Shown piece after piece: positions 46,511-58,500 of a DNA stretch of 64,000 nucleotides (position 1 is its first letter; every line of letters starts with the position of its first letter). Under the pieces are notes generated by a model. The model had not been told where the DNA came from. It was given only the letters and a program-made list of their open reading frames with translations, and did not search any database. A program made the position numbers and the translations under genes. Source of the stretch: Verrucomicrobiota bacterium (GTDB lineage: Bacteria; Verrucomicrobiota; Verrucomicrobiia; Opitutales; UBA953). Where the stretch lies: contig SUVQ01000001.1 in NCBI GenBank assembly GCA_015061905.1, positions 186,001-250,000 of the forward strand, in the 5' to 3' direction.

Positions 46511-49500
46511 TTAGAAGCGCGCCCGGACACCGAGGTTCGCAGAGTGCGTCGCCGTGTCGTCAAGGTCGGTTTCATAGGAATAACCGCCGCTGACGGACCA
46601 CGTTTCGTCAACGCGGTAATCAAAGCGCGGACCGATCTGAATCGTGTTTTCGTCCATCAGATACGCCGTCGAGGAGAAGGATTTTCCGCGCAAATCGCCG
46701 GAAGCAAACGCCGCATCCACGTCGATGTCGGAATCGAGGAATTCGTGCGCGAATGCCGCGTCGAGGCTGAAGCGGAGGCTTCCCGTTGCGCGCCAGCTGA
46801 GCGTGGCACCGAGTTTTCCGCGCAGGGAGAGGCGTTCCGTTTTGTCGACGTCGAGAGCCGTCTGGCGTCCGCCTTCTTCCTTAAATCCGTCCGCGTAAGC
46901 GTAGCCGAAGTCGAGACCAACATACGGAGCGAGGTCGATTCCGCGTTCCTTGTCGAGCGTCCAGCCCGCGCCGAAGAGAAGCGACGCGTTGATGTCGTTC
47001 CCGTCTGTAGAGCCGGAGAGCGTTTCGCCGTTGTAGCCGGAGTTGCGCTTTGTTTCGAACGAGGTTGCGCCCGCGCTCAAGCCGTAGCCGAAGTAGGTAT
47101 TTTCAAATACCGACATTCCGTAAACGCCGAAGCGCGTGCTATTGCCTTCGTGCTTGCCGGCACCGCCGTGCAAGTCCGCCTTCGCGAAATCGAAGCCGAG
47201 GCTCACGCCGAAAACGGTGTTGTTCGACACGGCAACGTCGAAGCCGCCGAGAATCCCCGTGTGGGAAATATCGTAGTTGGCGGATTCCGTGCCGTTCCCG
47301 TCGCCTTCACGCTCGGAGCCGACGATGTTCACGAACGGTTTGAACGTGTTCTTTTTGTCGGAAATAAATGCGCGTTCGTAGCGGCGTTGTTCGAGGCGTT
47401 CCCGCAACAAATCGTTTTCAAGAGCCGCAAAGCCGCTCTGCATTTCGACCAAGCTACCGAAAGACACCGGCGAAAGCCCGACCAAGCGTTCGTCGCTTTT
47501 CGCCAAGTCTCCCTGAACATAATCCCAAAGCGGCGAATTTGCCTCACGGAGCACGGAAGCAAGCCCGCTCAAGCCGGACGGAACATCCGAGTATTCCGTT
47601 GCCGCATTGAGGATCACGATTTGCCCGTTCACGTCGCGCGTCACCTTGTAGCGGTTTCCGGCAGAATCCGTAACTTCGACCACCGTATTCGGATCGACGT
47701 TTCCGCCGTATTCGCCGCCGAGAACGACGACGCGTTTGTTGTCGAGGCTTTCCGTTCCGGTAACTTCAAGCTCAATCTTTGAGGCGTTCCCGCCGTCCGT
47801 GGAAAGATAAACTTTCCCGCCGACATCAAGCAACGCTCCGGTATTAACCGCATCGTCCGTAACGAGAATTTTCAAAATCCCGTTCAGTGTGAGGTTGCCC
47901 GTAAGCCCGGAATTTTCCGAGCTTGCCGAAAGCGCGCGCAGAGCCGCAGAGCCGGGCGTCGCCGTATAATCCACGACGAGTGAGCCGTCGGATTTGACAA
48001 AAACTCCGCCGTCAACCGATGCGCCGTTCGTGAGCGTCAGCGTTGCGTTATCCAGCACGAACAGATTATTCTTGCCGACACCGAAATCCTTTGCGGCGCG
48101 GAATGTTCCGCCGGAATAAATCGTTCCCGCCTTGTCTCCGAAATTGAATTTCGCGTTACCGTAAAGCGAGGCAACGTCGTAGTTGTTGCCGTCTTTGAGC
48201 TGCAGGAAGCCGCCGGTCGTGATTCCGACCCACGACGCGCCCTGCCACATTCCTTCATAGTATTCTGCCGGGGAAGTTCCGCCGACCTCTACCTTTGTTG
48301 CCGCAAGGCTTGTCGCTTTATCCGCCTCAACGGAAAGCACGCCGCTTTCTACCTTAAGCGTTCCCGCAAAGGTATTCGTCGTCGTATCGTAGTCATAGAT
48401 ACCGTAGCGCGTGTAGAAGTCGTCCGGTGCAGCAATGACGAGCGTTCCCGCGCCGGAGATATTTTTCAGATTGCGGGGAACGATTTCTCCCTGATCGTTG
48501 ACGGGCGTTCCGGAAAGTTCAAGGTTCAACGTTCCGTCAACCTTCACTTCCGCGTTGTCGAAGAGTTGCTTGGCAAGCTTCACCGTCGCGCCGCTCTGAA
48601 TATCGACCGTTCCGGCGAAACCGGAAATTTCTCCGCCGAAGCGATAGCCGGAAGCGGCTGTCTTTTCGATCGTCAATTTTCCGTCACCCTCCAGCGTGGC
48701 ATTGTTGTTGTTCACGCTACCGCCAACGTTTACGGCGAGTTCGCCGTCCGTTCCGATTTCCACCGTGCCATACGGATCCCAAGCGACATTTCCGCTTTGA
48801 ACCAATTTTCCGTCGGAAATTTCCACGGTTCCGCTAACGGTGTGCGGATTCGTCGAGTCTCCGGAATCTTTAAGCGTGAGCGTTCCCGTGCCGGAAAGTT
48901 TCAGCGTCGCGCCGGAAGAAACCAAATAGCGCGAGTTTTCAACCGTTTGCTCCGAGGCATAATTCAAATCGAGCACCGAGCCTTCGCCTTCAATCCAAAG
49001 TGCGCCCGGCAGATTCTTGCTTGTTTGCACTTGGCTACCGCCGGAAACATGGAGCATCCATTTGCTGTCGCTCGCGGCAGTCGTATCAAGCTTCAGCGGG
49101 GTTGCCGCCGTTCCCGTGCCCGCAATTTCAAGCGTGCCGTTGCCGTCGATTTCGGCGGAAAGCGTATCGCCGCTTGCAAGCCCGTTGATTTTCAAGGTCG
49201 CGCTTTTTTCGAGAGAAATCGCGCCGGCGTTGGCTTCAAGTTTTACGCCCTTCCAGATCAAAGTTCCGCCGGAAACCGTCAGTTTCTGATCCGCAGTTTT
49301 GCCGAAAGTATAATCGGAAACCGTCCATTCGCCATCGAGCGTTTTTGTGAGCGAGCCCGCATAAGCGGCGTTCATCACAGCACCGTTGACTCCGGAAGCC
49401 GCCGTCAAAACAAGCGTGTTTACGTCGTTTGCCAAAGCCGCATCATACGTTACGCCCGCCTTGTTTTCGTTGACGAGTGTAACCGTCGCGCCGGAAAGCG

Positions 49501-52500
49501 TTCCCGTGACGCTTTGCGCCGCCGTTCCCGTCGTGGTCAACTTGGTGTTTTCATCGGCAAATTTAAGCGACGAATCGGAGATATTTCCCGAAACGGAAAG
49601 TTGTCCCGAAAGCGCAACGTCCTTAGCGGACGAAATTACGCCGAGCGAAGCGGTTCCCGAGACTTTCGCGGAACCTTCGCCCGTCAGCTTCCAGTCTCCG
49701 AGCTTCGTTCCTGCGATTTCCAAAATCGCGTCTTTGGCGACGGAGAGCGTTCCCGCGCCGCCTTCGGCGACGGCGAGCTTGGCGTTCGCGCCGAACTCGA
49801 GCGTTCCCGCCGTTACCGCAACTGCGCCGATTGTTCCCGCGTCAGCCGTAATCAACAATTTTTTATCGCCGAGCTTTTCAAAGGTTCCCGCGCCGGAAAG
49901 CTTGGAGCCGGAATTCAATATCTTCACGGAAGAAGTTACATCTACGGCGATGGTTGCCGTAGCATCCTTCGTTTCAAAAGTCGGAGTTGTCCAGTCTATA
50001 AACGAATCGGAAAGCGTCAGTTTCGCATTCTCACCTGCGACAAAGGTTACAGCGGGATTCGATCCGTCGGTGTGCCAGAAACTTCCCGTCAGGCTCGTAT
50101 TTTTCTTCGCTTCGATAACGGCTCCCTTGTCGAGATTAAACAGATTTGCATAAGTTCCTTCCGCGTCGAAAATAATCTTTCCGGAAGAAAGCACTTTCGC
50201 GCTCCCGAGAGCCCCCGTATGCGCAACCGTTACCAAGCCGGAAACGGAAAGTTTCTCCAAGTTTTCGGATTTTCCGTCAATTGTCCAGTTTGCACCGGAA
50301 CCAATTACGATTGTATTATCCGTGTTTGCTTCGGCAAACTTCATTGCGCCGAGCGTGCCATAGCCCTGAAGCGTGAGATGGGAGCCCGCCGTAGCGGAAA
50401 CTTCCTTGACAGTGAGTGCCTTGTCTTCCGCCGCGCCGTCGAAAATACTGCGTCCGCTGAGCGAAACCGCCGTCAGCGTCGCGCTTCCGTCATAGGTGGC
50501 AATCTTTCCGGCAGCCGTTCCCGTGCCGACGAGCGGCGTTCCGCTTTCTATAAAGAGAACGCGATCCGTGCCGTTTGCCATCCAATCCGAAGTAGCACCG
50601 GAAACGTAAAGTGTCCCGCCGGAAGCCTTGATCGTGCCGTTAAACGCAGAGTCTGCGTCGTTTACGTAAAGTTCGCCGGAGACGTTGAGCGTTCCCGCGC
50701 CGGAAAGCGATTCCGCGAGTGTGTTCACGCCGTCAACAGAATCCGCCAATTCCGCGCTTCCGGCAAATTCCAATGCTGTGTCGGAAGCGATTTCCACTTC
50801 CGCCTGCGATGCCGTTGCAAACAGCATCATATTGCCTTCGGTAACGGAAATTTCTCCGTCGAAAGACAAATCCTGCACTTCGCCGCCAAAGACAAGCTCC
50901 ACGAGTCCTTCCATGACCATGAGCGTTCCCGCGCCGGTTTTTTCAATCGTTCCCGTCGAGCCCTCAGCCGTGCTGACTCCGTCAAGATACGCGCCAACCG
51001 CGTCTTCCGCTCCCGTTACGTTAAATGCCAAAGTCGCATCATCGAGCACGATGGACGGAGCATCTTCATCACCGTAAGTTGCGCCTTTGAGTTCGAGTGT
51101 GCCGCCCTTGACATTGAGCGTTCCCGTGCCGCCGAAGACGGAAATTTCTTCATCCGTGCCGACCGAGAATTTCGCCCCGTCCGTCAAGTCGAGCGTTGCG
51201 GAAACGCTTTCTCCGACGTAGAGCGCGTTTGCAGTCGCCGTCGTGTCTTTGGAAATCGTGAGGCTTGCACCGTTGCCGAACGCGACATAGCCCGCCGTGA
51301 ACGTCGTGGCGTCAACTTTTACGTTGTTCGCGTTGACGTAAAGTGCGCTGAGCACTCCGGTATCGTCAATCTTCGTGAGTTTACCGAAATCGACCGTGTC
51401 GCCGGAGAGCGTGATGTTCGTTCCGGCAAGCGTGGTTTTCGTCGTTCCCGAGGAGCTGACGCCGTTGATTTTGAGCGTGCCGTTTCCGGAGTTTTCAATC
51501 GTCGTGCTACTTCCCGTGCCGAGCGTAATCCCGGCGGAAAGTTCGCTTGCGTTCACGCCGTTAAAGCTCAGCTTCGCCGTCGCGTTTTCCGCAATCGTGT
51601 AATTTTTAGAAATTACGCCGCCGTGAGTAAATGCGAGCGTTCCCGCTTCGTGGATCACGGACGCATCGAGCGTAAACGCTTTCGGAACGTCGTTTTCTTT
51701 TTCGGCAGAAACCAAAGTCAGCGTTCCCGTGCCCTTCTTGTAGAGCGCGGCATCTTCCGTGCCGTAGGAGGCGATGCTTCCCGTAAGCGTGAGATTACCG
51801 GAAACCGCCGTGCCCTTGTAATTCGTCGTCGTAGACGAACCGTCGGCATTGTTCGTCACAACGTCAAAGCTCGTGTCCTCGCCGATATAAAGATTGCCGG
51901 AAATATTGCCGGAGCCCTGAAGCGTTCCCGTGCGATACGCGCCGAGGCCGGGCGTTTCCGTATTGCCGTCCGTTACCGTGAGCTTGCCGTTGACCGTGAG
52001 CGCGTCGAGCCTCGTGTTCGCACCGTCCGTATCGCCGACGAGGAACATTTCGCCCTGATTGCCGATTTGGACGGATTTAATCGAAAGTGCCGCGTCCGCG
52101 TTCCCGACCAATTCGAGACGCCCGCTGTCCACGGCGAGCATGCCGAGCGTCGAGTCGCGCTTGATTTTGAGTGCGCCCCAGCCCGTCTTCGTCAGTTTCG
52201 CGTTCGCGCCGCTGATTGCGCCGGAAACTTCAACCGTCGTATTTGCGTTAACGACGCTGATGATGCCCGCGTTGACGATTGCCACTTTTTGGTCAACGAT
52301 GCCGACGGATTCGTTCACGTCTTCCGTTTTCTCATCGTCTCCGGGAAGCGAGATATTGAGCGTTGCGGACTTCGGTGTGCCGTCGTCGTTCACGCCGCCG
52401 CCGATGGTGAGCGTCGCGATTTTTTCGTTCTCGGAATCCGTTTTATCGACGATTCCGAGCGCGTCGACATTGAAAACTGTCAGCGAGCCGGAAGAAATCG

Positions 52501-55500
52501 TTACCGAGGAAAGATCGTTTACAATGTAATTTCCGATAGTAACATTGCCCGCGACCACAGTCAGCCCGGCACTCTTTCCGGTCGTGTTGCCGTTGTCGTA
52601 GACCGCGTCCGTGAGCTTGACGATTTTCTGCTCTTCGGTGGGTTGCCCGTCCTCGCCCGTTGCCGGAGTCGGCGCGTTTAGGCGGAAAGAGCCGTTGTTG
52701 GCGATATTGAAGACCACGCCGGAGGTTTGAATCGTATCGTCGGCGATGACGATGCTTCCGCTGTCGCGGAATTCGACGTAGTCATTTGCCAAAAATGCGG
52801 AAGTCGTATTGCCGGAGGTTTGTTCAAGCGTCCAGTCCGCTTCTTCTTCGGAGTTCGTCGTCCACGTCGCGACATTTGCGTTCCAAACGAGCGTTCCCGT
52901 GGCGAGGAGGTCGATTTTCTTTTCGCCGATATCCAGCGTGAAACTGCGGCGACCGTAGATTTCGACATCGGTGAAGGTCAGGTTCGCGTTGTCGCCTTCC
53001 TTCGAATCAAACGAAATCAGTGTGTAGGGTGTGGACGTGATGGTTTTGCGGAATTCCGCGTCCAAGGTGATGGTATTGGAATCCGTCCATAACAGCTTGC
53101 CGCCGACGGATGTTGCGCCGGAAAACTCAAGCGTCGCGCCCGAGAGCGTAACATCGCTCGTAATTTTTCCCGCGCCGAGCGTTGCGGACGAACCTTTTTC
53201 GAGGACGAGATCGCCTTCCAAGGTCGCCCCGTTCGCCAATTCGAAGGAGTGCGTGTCGCTGATCGTCAACTCGCGCGAACCGACATTGACCGTGCCGCCC
53301 TGCAGGCTGAACGAGCCGTCAAAATCATAAACCGCATCCGTGTTCAGCGTGAGCGTTCCCGCGCCGGTCTTCGTCAGCGTTTTGCCGCCTGTCGAAATAT
53401 CTTCAGACTCAATTTCAAGCGTGCCTTTGGAAATTGCCAAAACCGTGTTTTCGGACAACGCCAACCCGCTCGTGATTGTGTTCGTGCGATTGTTGTCGAC
53501 CGCGACCGTTCCCGCGAGGGAAAGCGTGCCTTCACCTCCGATTTTCGAACCGTTCCCGGTGAAGCTCAACGCGCCGAGCGACAAGGTTTTCCCGGAAGCG
53601 ATTTCCACATTCGCCTTTTCGTGCAAGGTGAGGGAATTGCCTTCGCCCGTGATTGAGAGATCTTCGGAAACAAGGAGTTTGCCGTTCTTGTCGTTCGTAT
53701 AAACGACTGCGCCGGAGAATGCCGTTCCCGCGCCGAGCGTGAGCGTCGTGCCTTCGCCTGCGGCGAGCATCCCGTCCGCAAAAGTGTAGGAGCCGGAGAG
53801 CGTTACACCGTCCTTGCTCGTGAATTTGAGCGTTCCCGCGTTGAGTGTCGTGCCGCCCTTGTTGGCATTTGCCTTACCGAGCGTGAGCGTTCCCGCACCG
53901 TTTTTGATGAGCGCGGACGAAGTCGCGGCGACATAGCCTTCTTCGCCTTCGGTTCCCGTCTCCGTTTCGACGGCTTCCGTGATTGTGCCGTTGAGCGTAA
54001 TTTCCTGCCCTTCGCCTACATCAAACGTCGTCGCCCCGCCGTTGAGCTTTACGTTCGCATCAGCCGCCCAGCCCATAGCTTCTCCGAGAACGGAAACGGT
54101 TGCATCTTTGAATTGAATAAACTTTTGGTCTCCGGAACCGACAATTCCGTCCGCTCCGATTTTGACGGAAACGTTTTCAAAACTTACACGAGAAACGTCT
54201 CCGCCGAGGCTGATTTTTCCAAGTTCAACAGAAATATTATCTCCCGTTCCCGCAAACAATCCAACACGTCCTGCGTCCGAAGATGGTGTATTTAAAGAGA
54301 GTTCACCTGCACTCAATCTTGCATCTTCGGCAAGAGAGACGGTCAATCCCCATGTATTCGTGATTGTTTGAGAGGAAAACGTTGCAGACTTTTTAATATC
54401 CAAATTTTCATAATTCCCGAATGCAACCGTTCCCTTTACAGAAACCATTGCACCTTCAAGAATAGACGTCGAGCGACCGTCGCCTCCGGAAACCTGGACT
54501 CGATCAAAACTACCGATTTTAAGGTCTCCTCCCAGTGTGAGAGTAGACTGCGCTCCGTTGACCGTCAACGTTCCGCCAATTGTTCCGTTTGTATTGATTG
54601 TTGCTGACGCCCCGGAGAGAACAACATCTCCGGAAACGTTGATCGAGCTGTTTTCACCGGAAATTTCAATTGCAGAAACGACCACACCCGAATCATTTTT
54701 TCCTTCCAAAAGCACCAGACCGCCAAGAGAAGATTCTTCTGTTCCGACAGAGCCGGTGAACTTAACCGTTCCTCCGTCTTTAGCAAGTGTTAACGTTCCC
54801 GCACCATAAACATCTCCAGAAATTATAACACCGGAATTGCTTTGATAAGCACGAATCGCTCCATTGGAATCAGCGACTTCAATATTTTTGGCAAACCCCG
54901 TTTGAGAATCGTTAAAGAAATTCAAAGAAGCATTATTTGCCAAACGAACTACAGTTGCATCAGCAAGCTTACTCGCTTTTGCTTCGGCGAAGTTTTCCTC
55001 CGTTCCGACAGCCAAATCCACTGCATTCAATTCAACCGTTCCCGTGAATGTCGACCCGGTCAAATCAAGCGAGAAGAACGTTTTTTCGCCGAGCGAAATC
55101 GGAGAATTGACAAGAAGCGTCCCCGCACCGGAAACTTGCCCGAGCATTAGGCTACTCGTTTTGTAAGCCCCCCAAGAGCCGGACTGGTCTTTAGCATCTC
55201 CCCACGCCGCGACCGTTGCGCCCTCTGCGATATCAATCGACAAGAATTTTTCCGTTCCCTTGCCGTTCGCAAGCACCACCGTTCCCGCGTTCACATCGAG
55301 CGTTCCCGTAAACTGCGAACGATCCCCGGAAAGCGTCAAAACGGTCTCTCCGTCTTTCGTGACAGCCCCTGCGCTTCCGTTATAATTTGAAAGCGCATTT
55401 TTAAATTCCGTAACGCCTTCTTTGAAATTCAGAGACCCGGAGAGTTGGACTTCTCCGGTTCCGAGTGCGGCATTCGCGCCGACATTAACCGTAGCTCCGG

Positions 55501-58500
55501 TCAGAATTTGTGCGCCGCCGTTAAAGGTGTTCGTCAAATCCACAGTCAATGTTCCGCCGGAAACATAAAGATTTGCCGATCCTTTAATCGTGCTACCAGC
55601 CGCCGCATCTTCGGCAAGCTTCAAGGTATAATTCCCACCCGTTACCGAAATAGATGCCGGCTCAATAATTCCGCTTACGGTAATTGTGCGTGCCAAATCG
55701 TCAATTTCCTCAAGCGTTACACTTGACATTGCAGTGAATGTCGTCTTCGTTTCAGACTCATCTGCCCAGACATCCGTCTGCGTCCAGCCGCCTTCCGCAT
55801 CGCCATCTCCTACCCAATGCAATTCCTGAGCAAGAGCCGATTGATAAATTTGGATTTTACCCTTTTCTCCGGAAGCTCCCTCTACATAATCCAAGACGAT
55901 GCCGGTCCAACCGTAATCTCCTCCCGTAGAATCAACCAATTTGATATTTCCGCCCAAAGCAGCAAACAATTCTGCTGACGTTTTTCCGGACAAATCTGAA
56001 GACGCAATATCCGTTCCGTTGTTTTGAACCTTATCAAATTCGAAAAGAGTATACTTCGTGTAATTTCCGCCAGCTCCGGCAGGAGTCAACGAATCCGCAA
56101 TTTTGAACAAAACAACGGCATCTTCCGTTCCCGCCAAATTCAAGGTTCCGACGCTGAACCATTGCTTCTGAGTTGCACCTTCACCTTCCGAATGAAGTTT
56201 CGTCCACTCAACCGTGCTTCCGCCCGAGAGCGTGAGATTGTCAACGAAAGATGCTCCGGCGGCAGTAGCGGTCAGCGTCGCATTCACGCCAAGCTGAAGC
56301 GTTCCCTCGATAGCTCCTCCTGCCATTTCGACTTTTCCGGAGAACCCGGAATTTTCTCCGCTTATCGTCAGCGTTCCTGCCGCAACCTTAAGCGTTCCCG
56401 TATAAGCAAAGTCCGCTTCCGCACCCTGCCACTTCACATCAGTAAACGTCTGCGTCCCGGAAGAGGTGATGTTCAAATTCTTAATCGTTCCCGAGAACGT
56501 TTTTCCTGCCGTTCCCGTAAGAGAAAGGACACGTTCCGCGCTATTGCCTTCAAGCGTTGCCGAGCCGGAAATTCCGCCTACGAAACTGTCTGCCCCCAAG
56601 ACCAGCGAGCCTTCGGAAATATCAAGTGTGCCGACACTTAGTGCACCTGTCGCTTTTGCGACCCCTGCTCCTTCTTTCTTAAGCGTTCCCGCCCCGGAAA
56701 CGGCTTTACTGAAAGCAAAGCTTTCTGCCGTATCCGTGTCTGCCGTCGTGAGCGAAAGAATCGCGTTTTCGGAAACCGAAACACTTCCCGAAGAGCCAAG
56801 CGCCTGTGCATTTTTCAGAACAAGAGAACCGCCTGTAACGGACGCCGTTCCGTCAAAGGAAGCACTCGTTCCCGCCAAAATCTGCGTTCCCGCTCCGCTC
56901 TTAACGAGGTTCAAATTATTCAGAAATTGCCCATGGAACGTGTACTCCTTGCTTTCCGCTGTCTCAATTTCAAGTGTGCGAACAGCCGCATTCCTAATCC
57001 AACTTGTCTGAAACGATGAAGCTTTATTCCCTTCTGTCTGAGTAGCAATCGTTCCGGAGAAAACAGCAAGGCGATTTTCTAATCCGGAAAAGAATTCAGA
57101 GCTTTCTATCCCCCCAATAGTTACGCTATTTGCATTAACACCCAAAGAAAGAACTGAAGTTTCAGTTGCATGCGACTTTGCATCCAAAAATGAAATCGCC
57201 GCCTTTTCTGCAACAGTCTCTCCGGATAGAATCGCCGCAACATGTCGGTAAGACCCTGTGTTTTCCTGACTAATCTTAATTGTCCCAACGAAGTTTCCTC
57301 CATTGACGCCCTCTGCTCCAAACTCAAACAGAGAAATATGATTTGAACTGTGAGTATCTTTGAGAGTAAGTTCCGCAGATGAAACAGAACTACCCAGCGA
57401 AAGAGAACTTACCTTCCAATACCCAGCGTGATTATTTGATTGTAGATTTGCATCCCCCTTTAAAATCAAATTACCAATCGTTGTAGCGGCAGTTGTTGAT
57501 TCCGCAGAAAACATTGACAACGTTACCCCTGCGTTCAAGTAAACATCATTAAAAACCTTAGATGCCCCAGAATTTCCGGCAGTATTGCGAATTTCCAGTG
57601 TTCCCGAGCCAGAAACCGTCAGAGCATGTCCGTTGCTGTTCCACCCTCCGCTAAACGTTCCCGTCTTCCCGGATGCGACATAAATAGTTGCGTCATCGGA
57701 AAGTGAAACGTTTGCTGTGATAGCCCCCGTAGTTTCAGTGAAAGCAATCGCCGCCTTCTTCTCCGCGTCGGTTGCGCCCTCGATTCCCGTTCCCGCAAGG
57801 ATTAAACCGGCTACGATATTCTCGTTAGCTTTTTCTCCGGAGATCAAAATACGCCCGCCGTCTTCAACATTCCATTTTATCGCCTTATATTTCTGATCCC
57901 GGCTTTCCGAAAAATTTACTGTCCCTTGTTTAATACGCACACTTCCCGTAAAACGATCTGCATCGGTATTTGAAAGTCCCCCTGCTAAATTTCTATTGCT
58001 AGCTTCCGTCAAATTGAGAACAGAATCCTTGTCCGTCAAATCAACAACTATCGTTCCCAAACCAAGAATCGCACCACCGGTCGCTTTATTCCCTGCATTT
58101 TTGAACGCCGTATTCGTTTTGAGAACAAGCGAGGCACCGGAATCCAAAGTAATAGAGTCAAAACCGGAATTATCAGAATTAAGCACTAAACTTGCACCGT
58201 CTTTAACCGTTACCGTGCCAATCGGAAAATTGCTGTCAGAAAGCTCATTAAGAATCAGCGTCCCACTACGAACTTCGACCGCCGTCGCCGTAAGGTATTG
58301 ACTGCCGACAAAGTCATACGTCCCCGCAGCTCCCGCGTCCACGACAACATTTGAAGAAGAAACGGCGGCAGTAATCGTTACGTCTTTTTCTCCGTCCGCC
58401 GTCCCGAACAGGACTTTTTTTCCTGCAGAAAAAGCCTTTCCACTGAAAGAATCAGCGTCCCAAGTTTGGTCTTCAGCATCCAAATCCCAGCGAAGGAATC

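Noticed and set aside
48566-52681. Plus-strand open frame of 1371 codons opposite the giant autotransporter
   Set aside because: It is antisense to a gene with clear repeats, signal peptide and barrel; the translation is Arg/Ala/Phe-rich without any domain. Codon composition of the sense gene keeps the opposite frame open.
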